DNA of 64,000 nt from Rubrivivax rivuli (GTDB lineage Bacteria > Pseudomonadota > Gammaproteobacteria > Burkholderiales > Burkholderiaceae_C): positions 310,001 through 374,000 of the forward strand of contig NZ_SACR01000003.1 of assembly GCF_004016505.1 (NCBI RefSeq). Direction: 5' to 3'. Made by a program: the position numbers and the translations under genes. This document shows, piece by piece, positions 34,165 through 42,324 of this stretch. The first letter of the stretch is position 1. Each line of letters opens with the position of its first letter. The notes beneath the pieces were generated by a model. It worked only from the letters and a program-made list of their open reading frames with translations. It was not told the DNA's origin and did not search any database.

Positions 34165-35220
34165 ATGAGTTCGCCCTCCGCCACCGACTTCGCGCCCTCC
34201 AGCGCCCGCTGCGCCCCCGCGCTGCCCGGCTTCGTGGGCCAGCATCCGGCCTTCCTGGCCCAGGTGTCCAAGCTGCCGCGCTACGCAGCCTGCCCGGCCG
34301 GTGTGCTCATCCAGGGCGAAACCGGCACCGGCAAAGAGGTGTTCGCGCAGGCCATCCACTACCTCTCGCCCCGCGCACCGCGCCCTTGGGTGGCGGTGAA
34401 CTGCGGGGCCATCCCGGTCGACCTGCTGGAGAGCGAGCTCTTCGGCCACGTGCGCGGCGCCTACACCTCGGCGCAGACCAGCCGCCACGGGCTCGTGGCC
34501 GAAGCCGAAGGCGGCACGCTCTTCCTCGACGACATCGACTGCCTGCCTCTGCCGGCGCAGGCCAAGCTGCTGCGCTTCCTGCAGGAGCACGAGTACCGCG
34601 CCGTGGGCTCGAACACCGTGCGCCATGCCGATGTGCGCGTGGTTGCCGCCAGCAACCGGCCGCTGCGCGAGATGGCGCAACAAGGCGCCTTCCGCGAAGA
34701 CCTCTACTACCGGCTGAACGTGCTCGCGTTGTCGCTGCCGCCGCTGCGCGAACGCGCGGCCGACATTCCCTTGCTGGCCACCCACTTCCTGCAGCGCTAC
34801 GGCGGCGCAGGGCACACGCTGTCGGCCGGCGCCCAGGCCAGGTTGATGGCCCACCGCTGGCCGGGCAACGTGCGCGAGCTGGCGCACGTGGTCGAACGCG
34901 CCGCCTTGCTGGCGCGCAGCGACTGCCTGCGCAGCGACGACATCGAGATCGACGGCGAAGAGGCCGGCACCGCGCCGTTCGAAGCCGAGGGCCAGGACAC
35001 GGCCGCGATGGGGCAGGCGCCGGCTGCCGGCCTCTCGCTGCGCGACGCCAAGGCCCGCCTGGTGCAGGACTTCGAGCGCCGCTACATCGAAGAACTGCTC
35101 AGCCGCCACGCCGGCAACGTCACCCATGCGGCGGTGGAGGCCGGCAAGAACCGCCGCGCCTTCTTCGAGCTGATGCGGCGCTACCGCATCGAATCCAGCA
35201 GTTTCCGCGCGCCGCACTGA
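34165..35220 (+). CDS. Stand-alone sigma-54 activator (bEBP), likely regulator of the eCIS operon
   Basis: 351 residues with a central AAA+ domain (about 20-260): Walker A GETGTGKE (51-58), Walker B GTLFLDDID (117-125) and arginine-finger regions RFREDLYYR and ADIPLLA. A C-terminal Fis-type helix-turn-helix (GNVTHAAVEAGKNRRAFFEL) follows. There is no receiver, PAS or GAF domain. The sigma-54 contact loop reads GAYTSA (98-103) instead of GAFTGA; the Phe-to-Tyr change is tolerated elsewhere but the Gly-to-Ser change is unusual. The ATG at 34165 is chosen because the upstream in-frame sequence is low-complexity. It is divergent from DUF2087 and directly upstream of a sigma-54-type promoter. Confidence 0.88.
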   Translation: MSSPSATDFAPSSARCAPALPGFVGQHPAFLAQVSKLPRYAACPAGVLIQGETGTGKEVFAQAIHYLSPRAPRPWVAVNCGAIPVDLLESELFGHVRGAYTSAQTSRHGLVAEAEGGTLFLDDIDCLPLPAQAKLLRFLQEHEYRAVGSNTVRHADVRVVAASNRPLREMAQQGAFREDLYYRLNVLALSLPPLRERAADIPLLATHFLQRYGGAGHTLSAGAQARLMAHRWPGNVRELAHVVERAALLARSDCLRSDDIEIDGEEAGTAPFEAEGQDTAAMGQAPAAGLSLRDAKARLVQDFERRYIEELLSRHAGNVTHAAVEAGKNRRAFFELMRRYRIESSSFRAPH

Positions 35221-35243
35221 GCCCCGCGCGCTCCGCAGTTCCA

Positions 35244-35269
35244 ACGGCCAGCCTCGCGCTGGCCGTTTT
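35244..35269 (+). terminator. Terminator of the activator gene
   Basis: ACGGCCAGC-CTCGC-GCTGGCCGT forms a 9-bp stem followed by TTTTG. It separates the activator from the eCIS promoter. Confidence 0.8.
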
Positions 35270-35295
35270 GCTTGTTCGCGCTCGGGGCCTGCCAC

Positions 35296-35334
35296 CAGGA
35301 CAAGCGCCCACCCGGCCAGGACAAGGATGTCCTG
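35296..35334. promoter_or_regulatory. Repeated CCAGGACAAG boxes, candidate upstream activator site
   Basis: Two copies of CAGGACAA start at 35296 and 35317, 21 bp (two helical turns) apart. The second is followed by TGTCCTG (35328-35334), making a perfect 7-bp inverted repeat with a 4-bp centre. Position, about 110-155 bp upstream of the -24/-12 element, suits a bEBP binding site. Confidence 0.45.
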
Positions 35335-35405
35335 CCGGCCCGCGGCGCGCGCTGCCCTCTGGCGGGCCCGTGCCTTCCTCGGGTTAGCACCCGGACACGC
35401 GGATC

Positions 35406-35444
35406 CTGCCCAGGGCCGGTGAAGCACCCGGTTGCCCTGGGCAG
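35406..35444. promoter_or_regulatory. 10-bp inverted repeat upstream of the sigma-54 promoter
   Basis: CTGCCCAGGG (35406-35415) and CCCTGGGCAG (35435-35444) are perfect inverted repeats with a 19-bp spacer, ending 6 bp before the -24 box. Candidate operator or bending site; the first operon gene encodes a winged-helix-like protein that could bind it. Confidence 0.45.
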
Positions 35445-35450
35445 CGGGGC

Positions 35451-35467
35451 TGGCACCGCTCTTGCGG
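35451..35467 (+). promoter_or_regulatory. Sigma-54 (-24/-12) promoter of the eCIS operon
   Basis: TGGCAC-cgctc-TTGCGG matches TGGCACG-N4-TTGC with the required 12-bp distance between the GG and GC dinucleotides (35453 and 35465). Transcription would start near 35477. Confidence 0.7.
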
Positions 35468-35480
35468 TAAAGCCCTGGCC

Positions 35481-35786
35481 ATGCCACCGAAGGACGAGGT
35501 CGAGACCGTGATCCAAGCCCTGCGCCGCTACACCAGCGACAACCCCCACGCCTGCGACACGCCCGACGGCATCGCGCGCTGGTGGCTGCAGGGCCGGCAT
35601 GCGGGCGGCCTGGTGGCGCTGGCGCTGGAACGCATGGGCGCCGAGGGCCTGCTTGAACGCCGGCCCGCTGCCGACGGCCGCGTGCGCTACCGCCTGCCCA
35701 TGCCGGCTGCCGAGCCGGTGCCGTCCCCCACGGCAGTGGCCGCCGAGACCGGCCCCACCCTGCCGCAGCGCAATGGGGCCCGATGA
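35481..35786 (+). CDS. Small winged-helix-like protein, first gene of the eCIS operon
   Basis: 101 residues. The pattern of helix (EVETVIQALRRYTS), DTPDGIARWWL, LVALALERMGAEGLLERR and DGRVRYRL looks like a winged helix, with no recognised family. The last 30 residues are Pro/Ala-rich. ATG 35481 keeps the first helix but lies only about 4 nt after the predicted sigma-54 start site; GTG 35508 is the alternative and has AGGACGAGG at good spacing. Its stop overlaps the DUF4255 start (ATGA), tying it to the operon. It may be a regulator of the operon or a structural accessory. Confidence 0.65.
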   Translation: MPPKDEVETVIQALRRYTSDNPHACDTPDGIARWWLQGRHAGGLVALALERMGAEGLLERRPAADGRVRYRLPMPAAEPVPSPTAVAAETGPTLPQRNGAR

Positions 35787-36427
35787 GCGGGCTGGCCGCC
35801 ATCACCGCCACCGGCATGAGCCTGCAGCGCGCGCTGACGGCTGCGTTCGCCGAACGCTCGCCGCTGGTGGACGAGGCTGCGCCGGGCGCGCCGCCGGCCG
35901 TGCCGGTGGAACTCGTCAACACCCGGCGGCTGCAGGAGATCGGCGAGACCACCAACCCCACACCGCTCATCACGCTCTACCTGTACCGCATCGACGTGGA
36001 CAAGTCGATGCGCGCCTCCTGGGCGGCCGCGGGTTCCGTGGAAGGCCGTGGTCGCCTGCCCCTGAACCTGCACTACCTGCTCACGGCCTGGGCCGGCGAT
36101 GCCGCCACCGAGCAGCGCCTGATGGGCCGCGCGCTGCAGGCGCTGGAAGCCACGCCCGTGCTCACGGGCCCGCTGCTGCTGGCCCCCGCCGGCCTGCCGG
36201 CCGACGAGCCCGCGTGGGAAGCGCAGGAGGCCGTCTACCTCGGCATCGAAGACCTGCCCACCGAGGCGCTGATGCGCATCTTCGACACCCTGCCGGTGGA
36301 CCACCAGCTCAGCGTGCCCTACTGCGCCCGCGTCGTGCGCATCGACGGTCGGCGCCCGCCTCCGCCGCTGCCGGTGTTGGACGCGCAGGTGCGCCTGCAC
36401 AGCCTGCGCGCCGAGGTGCAGCGGTGA
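35783..36427 (+). CDS. Pvc16/Afp16-like tube-capping protein (DUF4255)
   Basis: 214 residues. The N-terminal half has the DUF4255 layout: a helix opening, then NPTPLITLYLYRIDVDKSMR, LPLNLHYLLTAWAGDAATEQRLMGRALQALE and the closing IFDTLPVDHQLSVPYCARVVRIDG. In PVC and Afp this protein terminates the tube and sheath at the distal end. A Pro-rich tail follows. It overlaps its neighbours by 4 bp on both sides (ATGA and GTGA). It is the first structural gene here, whereas it is the last in PVC loci. Confidence 0.85.
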   Translation: MSGLAAITATGMSLQRALTAAFAERSPLVDEAAPGAPPAVPVELVNTRRLQEIGETTNPTPLITLYLYRIDVDKSMRASWAAAGSVEGRGRLPLNLHYLLTAWAGDAATEQRLMGRALQALEATPVLTGPLLLAPAGLPADEPAWEAQEAVYLGIEDLPTEALMRIFDTLPVDHQLSVPYCARVVRIDGRRPPPPLPVLDAQVRLHSLRAEVQR

Positions 36428-37314
36428 GTCATGCCCTGCTGATCAGCGCCGGGCCCGAACTTGCCCGGGTGCAACACCGGCTGGCCGTGGGCGTGCAGTG
36501 CCTCGATGCACTGAGCGGCCAGCCGATGCTGGCACCACTGCAAGTGCGCCTGATCGCCCTCGGGCCGCTGGCGGCCGGCCTGGCACTGCAGCCCAAGGGC
36601 GAGGGCCGGTACAGCCTGCCCGATGCCGGCGCATTTGCCCGCCTGTGGGACCGCTGCACGCGCCTGGACGACCCGCTGCCGCGCACGCTGGACCTGCTGG
36701 TGCACGAAACCCTGCCCAGCGCGGCGGCCACCGAGGCCGAGGCCCCGCACCGTGTCGGCCCGCGCCGGGTGGTGATGAACCTGGCAGAGACCGCGCCCGC
36801 CCTGCCCACGCCCGGCTTCCGCCCCCGGCCCCGGCCCGGCCGCGAAAGCACGCTCACGCTGCGGCTTTTCCCCGGCCCCAACCATGGCTTCGACGCCAGC
36901 GCAACGGTGCTGCGTGGCCGGGTGCAGCTGGGCACGAGTGCCGCCGATGCGCGCCCGGCGCGCTGGGCGCGCATCGTGGCCACGCGGGGCAGCGCGGTGC
37001 TGGGCCACACCCAGGCCGACGAGCGCGGCGAGTACGCGCTGCTGCTGCGCTACCCCGCGGGATTGCTGGCCCCGGCCACGCCCAGCCCGGCCGATGCGCA
37101 GATCGACGTGCACATCGCCGCGCGCCGCAATCCGCCGCTGCCCCGTGGGCCCTTTGGCGACCTCAGCCCCGAGCCCGCCAGCGTGGCGTCGCTCGACCCC
37201 TTGCCCCTGGCCGACCTGCCGGCCGCCTACGACCGCCGCGTGACCGTGGCCCGCACCGTGGTCTTTGGCGGACCCAACAGCGGGCCGGCGCACGAACACC
37301 TGCTCCCGCCCTGA
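36424..37314 (+). CDS. eCIS accessory protein with carboxypeptidase-regulatory-like beta-sandwich
   Basis: 296 residues from GTG 36424, which overlaps the previous stop. Not recognised as a known Pvc protein. The N-terminal 120 residues are mixed alpha/beta (ISAGPELARVQHRLAVGVQCLDALSG). The segment around 165-230 (VLRGRVQLG to TQADERGEYALLLRYP) has the alternating strand, Gly-Glu-Tyr turn and aromatic ending of carboxypeptidase-regulatory-like or transthyretin-like domains, which often act as structural or binding modules. It lies between cap and sheath genes. It may decorate the cap or sheath. Confidence 0.6.
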   Translation: MSHALLISAGPELARVQHRLAVGVQCLDALSGQPMLAPLQVRLIALGPLAAGLALQPKGEGRYSLPDAGAFARLWDRCTRLDDPLPRTLDLLVHETLPSAAATEAEAPHRVGPRRVVMNLAETAPALPTPGFRPRPRPGRESTLTLRLFPGPNHGFDASATVLRGRVQLGTSAADARPARWARIVATRGSAVLGHTQADERGEYALLLRYPAGLLAPATPSPADAQIDVHIAARRNPPLPRGPFGDLSPEPASVASLDPLPLADLPAAYDRRVTVARTVVFGGPNSGPAHEHLLPP

Positions 37315-37356
37315 GCCCCAACCCTGCCCGACCCCCTGCCCCGAAGGAGCCCCGAG

Positions 37357-39237
37357 ATGCCCGAATACCTTGCCCCCGGCGTCTATGTCGAAGAAACCAG
37401 CTTCCGCTCGAAGTCCATCGAGGGGGTGTCCACCAGCACCACCGGCATGGTCGGTCTCACGCGCTACGGCCCGGTGCAGTACCCGGGCGGGCCGCTGCGC
37501 TGCGAGCCGCGGCTGATCACGTCCTTCACCGAGTTCGAAGCCGTCTATGGTGGCCTCGAACCGCTCGACCTGAACGGCACCCTGCACTTGCCCTACCTGG
37601 CACATGCGGCGCGGGCCTACTTCAACAACGGCGGCCAGCGCCTGTACGTCAGCCGCGTCTACAACCCGCTGCAGGCCGGCGGCAACGATGTGTGGGGCGT
37701 GGCCTCGCTCACGGTGCCGGCGGCGGGCCGCAACGCGCGCTGGGTGGCCCGATGGCCTGGCGACGATGGTGAAGTGATGGTGGAGACCACCGTCACGCGC
37801 ACCCGCAACCTCGGCTTCACGCATGCCGCACCGGCCCCAGGGCAGCCGCCCGACCCGCTGAACCGCGCCGCATGGGGTGCACAGGCCAAGGGCTTGCGGG
37901 CCGGGGCGCTGGTGGAAACCTGGCCGGCCGCGACGCCCACGCTGCCCGGGCCGAACGCCGCGCTCAACGCGGCGCAACTGTTCGTCGTCACCGTCGATGT
38001 CGATGGGCGCCAGCGCTTCCAGGGCGCGGGCGGCGGTGCGCCCGTGTCGCTGCCCGATGGCACGCTCATCCTGCTGGTGGAACTGCGCGTCAGCGTGCGT
38101 CATGGCAACCCGGCCGCACCTCGCCGCGTGGATGTCTACGAGGCGCTCTCCCCCTCGGCCCTGCAGCCGCGCTACATCGGCACCGTGCTGAGCCGCGACA
38201 CCCCGCAGGACGAAAACGCCGCTGTCTACCTCGACTGGACCGACGGCGGCGGCTTCGAACCCGCGCTGCTGGCCATCGCGCTGCAAAACCCGCCCGGCGT
38301 GCGCCTGAGCGGCGGCAACGATGGCGACGCGCTGCTGCCCGACGACCTGGCCGGCACCGCCGCCGACCCTGACGACGCCGAGGTCGGCGCCACGGGCCTG
38401 GAAGCCCTGGCCGAGATCGACGACATCGCCATCGTCGCGGCGCCCGATGGCGGCGCCATGGCGGCGCCCGAGCAGGCCGCCGACCGGCTCATCAGCCATG
38501 CCGAGCGCTGCCGCTACCGCATCGCGGTGGTGGACGGCCCCGAGGGCAGTTCCATCAACGCGATCCGCGAGTTCCGCGGCCGCTTCGACACCAAGTACGC
38601 GGCGCTCTACCACCCGTGGATCGAGATCCTCGACCCGCTGGCCTCGCCCGCGCCCGGCGAGCCGCAGCCGCGGCTGATGCTGCCGCCTTCGGGCTTCGTC
38701 TGCGGCATCTACGCGCGCAGCGACATCGAACGCGGCGTGCACAAGGCGCCGGCCAACGAGGTGGTGCGCGGGCTCACACGCTTCGAGATGAACATCAACA
38801 AGCCGCGCCAGGACGTGCTGAACCCCGAGGGTGTGAACTGCCTGCGCTTCTTCGAGGGCCGCGGCAACCGCGTCTGGGGCGCCCGCACGATGAGCAGCGA
38901 CCCCGAGTGGAAGTACGTGAACGTGCGCCGGCTCTTCATCTACCTGGAGCACAGCATCGACAAGGCCACCCAGTGGGCGGTGTTCGAGCCGAACAACGAG
39001 CGCCTGTGGGCCAACCTGCGCCGCACGGTGGCCGACTTTCTCTTCGTGATGTGGCGCGAAGGCGCCCTGCTCGGCAGCAAGCCCGAAGAGGCCTTTTTCG
39101 TGCGGTGCGACCGCAGCACCATGACCCAGAACGACCTCGACAACGGCCGCCTCATCTGCCTGGTGGGCGTGGCGCCGGTGCGCCCGGCGGAGTTCGTCGT
39201 CTTCCGCGTCGGCCAGTTCACGGCCGATGCCAAGTAA
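37357..39237 (+). CDS. eCIS sheath protein 1 (Pvc2-like)
   Basis: 626 residues. N-terminus PEYLAPGVYVEETSFRSKSIEGV and the TGMVGLTRYGP, LIGFTEF-like ITSFTEFEAVYGG segments are the standard contractile-sheath opening. A mid-region with YHPWIEILDP and PPSGFVCGIYARSD and the C-terminal handshake region (NEVVRGLTRFEMNINKP, FEGRGNRVWGARTMSS, WREGALLGSKPEEAFFVRCD) are all present. It forms the outer layer whose contraction drives the tube. SD AAGGAG precedes ATG 37357. Confidence 0.95.
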   Translation: MPEYLAPGVYVEETSFRSKSIEGVSTSTTGMVGLTRYGPVQYPGGPLRCEPRLITSFTEFEAVYGGLEPLDLNGTLHLPYLAHAARAYFNNGGQRLYVSRVYNPLQAGGNDVWGVASLTVPAAGRNARWVARWPGDDGEVMVETTVTRTRNLGFTHAAPAPGQPPDPLNRAAWGAQAKGLRAGALVETWPAATPTLPGPNAALNAAQLFVVTVDVDGRQRFQGAGGGAPVSLPDGTLILLVELRVSVRHGNPAAPRRVDVYEALSPSALQPRYIGTVLSRDTPQDENAAVYLDWTDGGGFEPALLAIALQNPPGVRLSGGNDGDALLPDDLAGTAADPDDAEVGATGLEALAEIDDIAIVAAPDGGAMAAPEQAADRLISHAERCRYRIAVVDGPEGSSINAIREFRGRFDTKYAALYHPWIEILDPLASPAPGEPQPRLMLPPSGFVCGIYARSDIERGVHKAPANEVVRGLTRFEMNINKPRQDVLNPEGVNCLRFFEGRGNRVWGARTMSSDPEWKYVNVRRLFIYLEHSIDKATQWAVFEPNNERLWANLRRTVADFLFVMWREGALLGSKPEEAFFVRCDRSTMTQNDLDNGRLICLVGVAPVRPAEFVVFRVGQFTADAK

Positions 39238-39252
39238 ACAGGAGCAAACCAG

Positions 39253-39702
39253 ATGGCCACGATGCGCGACGCGCCCTACGGCGCCTTCAACTACCTCGTC
39301 AGCCTGGGCGATGGCATCACCAGCGGACCTGCGGCCGGCTTTTCCGAGGTCTCGGGCCTGGGCAGCGAGGTGAACTACAGCGAGTACCGCGCGGGCAACG
39401 ACCTCGTCAGCACGGCCCGCAAGTTGCCCAACACCTACAAGCAGGAAGACGTGGTGCTCAAGCGCGGCGTCATCGGTCACATCGGCTTGTGGCAGTGGCT
39501 CAACCGCGTGCGCCAGGGAGCGATCGAACGGCAGACCGTGACCATCACTCTGCTGGACGAGGCCCGCAACCCGGTGCTGACCTACATCCTGCGCTCGGCA
39601 CAGCCCAAGAAATGGGTGGGCCCCACGCTGGCCGGCAAGGGCGGCGGCGAGGTGGCGATGGAGGAGTTGCACCTCGTGCACGAAGGCCTCGACGTCGAGT
39701 GA
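39253..39702 (+). CDS. eCIS inner tube protein 1 (Pvc1-like)
   Basis: 149 residues of gp19/Hcp-like fold. PYGAFNYLVSLGDGI, SEVSGLGSEVNYSEYRAGN, VLKRGVIGHIGLWQWLN and the last beta strand EVAMEELHLVHEGLDVE are typical of tube subunits. It stacks as hexamers to form the tube that carries cargo. It directly follows sheath 1 with an AGGAG Shine-Dalgarno and a 15-bp gap. Confidence 0.95.
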   Translation: MATMRDAPYGAFNYLVSLGDGITSGPAAGFSEVSGLGSEVNYSEYRAGNDLVSTARKLPNTYKQEDVVLKRGVIGHIGLWQWLNRVRQGAIERQTVTITLLDEARNPVLTYILRSAQPKKWVGPTLAGKGGGEVAMEELHLVHEGLDVE

Positions 39703-39712
39703 GCCTCCGCGC

Positions 39713-41740
39713 ATGAACTTCCACCGCCTGCCCGGGCTGCAACTGCAGCACCTCACGCCCCCGCCGGCACGGCCGCTGCGGCTGGACGTGCCGGTGTTCG
39801 TGGGTGTGGCGCCGCGCGGACCGGCTCGCGAGCCCGTGCTGGGCCCCGGCTGGCCGGCCGACGCAGGCATGGTGCACCCGCTGCGCCCCCGGCTGCGCAG
39901 CGTGGCGGTGCCGGTGGATGGGCTCGACAGCTACCGCCGGCTGTTCGGCGAGGTGGAGGCCGGCGCCTACCTGGGCCGCGCGGTGGCCACCTTTTTCGCG
40001 CAGGGCGGGCGGCGCTGCTGGGTGATGCGCATCGTCTCGCGCAGCACGCCCGCGCCCAGCGCCAGGGCGCAGCTGCACATGCTGCAGGTGGAAGGTGCGC
40101 CGCCCCTGCCCGCCACCCTGGGCCTGGTGGCGCGCAACGAAGGCGCCTGGGGCAACACGCTGCAGGCCACGCTGGCCCTGCAGGCCGAGGCCGCACCGCT
40201 GCGCCACGATGGCAGCCGCTGGCTGTGCACCGCCGCCGCACGGCTGCCCGTGGGCAGCCTGCTGCGCTGGCGCGAGGGCGCGGCGCCCTGGCAGCTGACG
40301 CGCGTGGAAGCGCTGGTGCGTGAGCGCAGTGGCGCGCACGACCTCTGGGTGCCGGGCTTCGACAGCCTTCCGGGCGCCGCCGCACGCGTGGAACTGCTCA
40401 CCGTGCAGCTGCGGCTGGGCGACGGCCTCAGCGTCGAAAACCACAGCGGCCTGGGCCTCGACCCGCGCCACCCGCGCTGGCTGGCGGCCGAGCTCTGCCG
40501 GCAATCGCAACTGGTGTGGCCCGCGGCCGATTGGGCCGCGCAAGCCCTGCAGCCGGCCGACGCCACACGCCTGGGCACCGAGACCCTGGCCTTCACGGGC
40601 GGCGCCGACGCTTTCGAGCCCCTGACCCCCGACGACTTCTTCGACCCGCTCGCCCCCGACGGCTTCTGGCGCGAGGAACCCGACCCCGACCAGCCACCGG
40701 GCGAAGGCATCGACGCCCTGCGCCGGCTGGACGAGCCCGCGATGCTGGTGGTGCCCGACCTCTACCACCCGCTGGGTCTGGAACGCGATGCCGAGCCGGT
40801 GGAAGAGCTGCTCGATGCCGCCGGCGCCGCCTTCGCGCCCTGCCGGCCCGGGCGGACGGTGAGCACGCCGCCGCCACCCGTGGCCTACCCCGGCCTGCAG
40901 CTCGACCCGCTCCGCGCCGACGAGTTGCAGCGCATCGTCGGCCTGCAGCAGCGGCTGGTGGCCTTTGCGGCGCACCGTGCCACCAGCGCGCCGCTGCTGG
41001 CTTTGCTGGACGTGCCGCCCGGCCTCTCGGCCACCGCCGTGATGGCGTGGCGCCGCCAGTTCGAGGCCGAAGACAGCCCCGACACCGCGGCCTACGCACC
41101 GTGGCTGCTCACCACCGCCGGTGGGGCGGCCGCCGGCATGCCTGGCGCGCCGGGCCGCCTGGTGCCCCTGCCGCCCAGCGCCGCAGCGGCGGGCGTCATC
41201 GCCGCGCGCGAAGCGCAAGACGGCCTGCCCTTCGGCCCCGCCCAGCGCGTGCTGCAGCAGGTGGTGATGCCACGGGCCCGCTACAGCCCGGCCCAGGCCG
41301 ACGCGCTGCACACCGAGGGCATCAACCTCAGCCTGCTGCAGGCCGAGGGCGTGGTGCTGATGGGTGCGCGCAGCTTCAGCCGCAACGGCGCCTACCGCGC
41401 CCTGGCCTCGCGCCGCGTGGTGCACTGGCTGCTGCGCTGGCTGCAGCGTGAAGCGCCCTGGCTCGTCTTCGAACCCCTGAACCCAGGCCTGGTGGAAGAC
41501 GTGAACCTGTGGCTGCAGAACCTGTTGCGCAGGCTGTGGCGCGGCGGGGCGCTGCGCGGCAACAGCGAGAGCGAAGCCTTCTTCGTGCGCGTGGCGGCCG
41601 AGCCGCGGCGCCAGGCCGAACTGCTGGTGGACATCGGCCTGGCCTTGGCCGAGCCGCTGGAGTTCATCGTCGTGCGCCTGAGCCTGGCCGACGACGGCCT
41701 GCGCCTGGCGCCTGCGGCCTTCGCGGCCGCGGAAGTCTGA
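39713..41740 (+). CDS. eCIS sheath protein 2 (Pvc3/Pvc4-like)
   Basis: 675 residues, a divergent paralogue of sheath 1. The opening is shorter (LRLDVPVFVGVAPRGPA) and the first domain differs, but the C-terminus keeps the sheath core: TEGINLSLLQAEGVVLMGARS, FEPLNPGLVEDVNLWLQ and WRGGALRGNSESEAFFVRVA, aligning with the WREGALLGSKPEEAFFVR of sheath 1. Secondary sheaths in eCIS mark the baseplate-proximal ring or the interface layer. A Pro-rich insertion is visible near residues 325-345. It starts 11 bp after the tube gene. Confidence 0.9.
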   Translation: MNFHRLPGLQLQHLTPPPARPLRLDVPVFVGVAPRGPAREPVLGPGWPADAGMVHPLRPRLRSVAVPVDGLDSYRRLFGEVEAGAYLGRAVATFFAQGGRRCWVMRIVSRSTPAPSARAQLHMLQVEGAPPLPATLGLVARNEGAWGNTLQATLALQAEAAPLRHDGSRWLCTAAARLPVGSLLRWREGAAPWQLTRVEALVRERSGAHDLWVPGFDSLPGAAARVELLTVQLRLGDGLSVENHSGLGLDPRHPRWLAAELCRQSQLVWPAADWAAQALQPADATRLGTETLAFTGGADAFEPLTPDDFFDPLAPDGFWREEPDPDQPPGEGIDALRRLDEPAMLVVPDLYHPLGLERDAEPVEELLDAAGAAFAPCRPGRTVSTPPPPVAYPGLQLDPLRADELQRIVGLQQRLVAFAAHRATSAPLLALLDVPPGLSATAVMAWRRQFEAEDSPDTAAYAPWLLTTAGGAAAGMPGAPGRLVPLPPSAAAAGVIAAREAQDGLPFGPAQRVLQQVVMPRARYSPAQADALHTEGINLSLLQAEGVVLMGARSFSRNGAYRALASRRVVHWLLRWLQREAPWLVFEPLNPGLVEDVNLWLQNLLRRLWRGGALRGNSESEAFFVRVAAEPRRQAELLVDIGLALAEPLEFIVVRLSLADDGLRLAPAAFAAAEV

Positions 41741-41775
41741 AACGCGAGACGCAGACCCTCGTCGGAACCCACCCC

Positions 41776-42324
41776 ATGGCCGGCCCCGAACTCCTCACCG
41801 CCTTCAACTTCGAGGTGCAGCTGCGCCGATCGCCGGCCAGCCCGCTGGGCGGGCGGCGCTTGTCGCAAGACGCGCCCGCATCCTCGCCCGACGCCGGGCA
41901 AGCGCTGTGCGACGGCGGCTTCCAAGAGGTCAGCGGCCTGGAAATCGAGATGGACGTGCAAGACGTGCTGGAAGGCGGCCGCAACAACGCCGTCATCCGC
42001 CGCCTGGGCCGCGGCAAGTACCCGCTGCTGGTGCTCAAGCGCGGCATGTTCCACAGCGGCCCGGGCACGGGCGCCGACGGCCGCGCGGACGACCGCTTCT
42101 GGCGCTGGATGATGGACGCGCTGGACGGCGTGCGCCCGCTGCAGCGTGTGGACGGCACGGTGCGTGTGCTGGGCCCCGACCGGAAACTGCGCGCCACCTG
42201 GACCTTCGAGCGCGGCCTGCCCGCCAAGCTGCGCGGGCCCGAGCTGAACGCCCGCACGGGCGAGATCGCCATCGAGGAACTCAGCATCGCGCACGAAGGC
42301 TTGCGCCTGGCGGGGGGCGGGTGA
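41776..42324 (+). CDS. eCIS tube protein 2 (Pvc5-like, tube initiator)
   Basis: 182 residues. Same fold as tube 1: SGLEIEMDVQDVLEGGRN, LLVLKRGMFHSG and the end strand GEIAIEELSIAHEGLRL. An insertion of about 20 residues (SPASPLGGRRLSQDAPASS) sits in the first beta hairpin. Two or three tube paralogues usually form the adaptor between spike and tube. The stop overlaps the next start (TGATG). Confidence 0.9.
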   Translation: MAGPELLTAFNFEVQLRRSPASPLGGRRLSQDAPASSPDAGQALCDGGFQEVSGLEIEMDVQDVLEGGRNNAVIRRLGRGKYPLLVLKRGMFHSGPGTGADGRADDRFWRWMMDALDGVRPLQRVDGTVRVLGPDRKLRATWTFERGLPAKLRGPELNARTGEIAIEELSIAHEGLRLAGGG

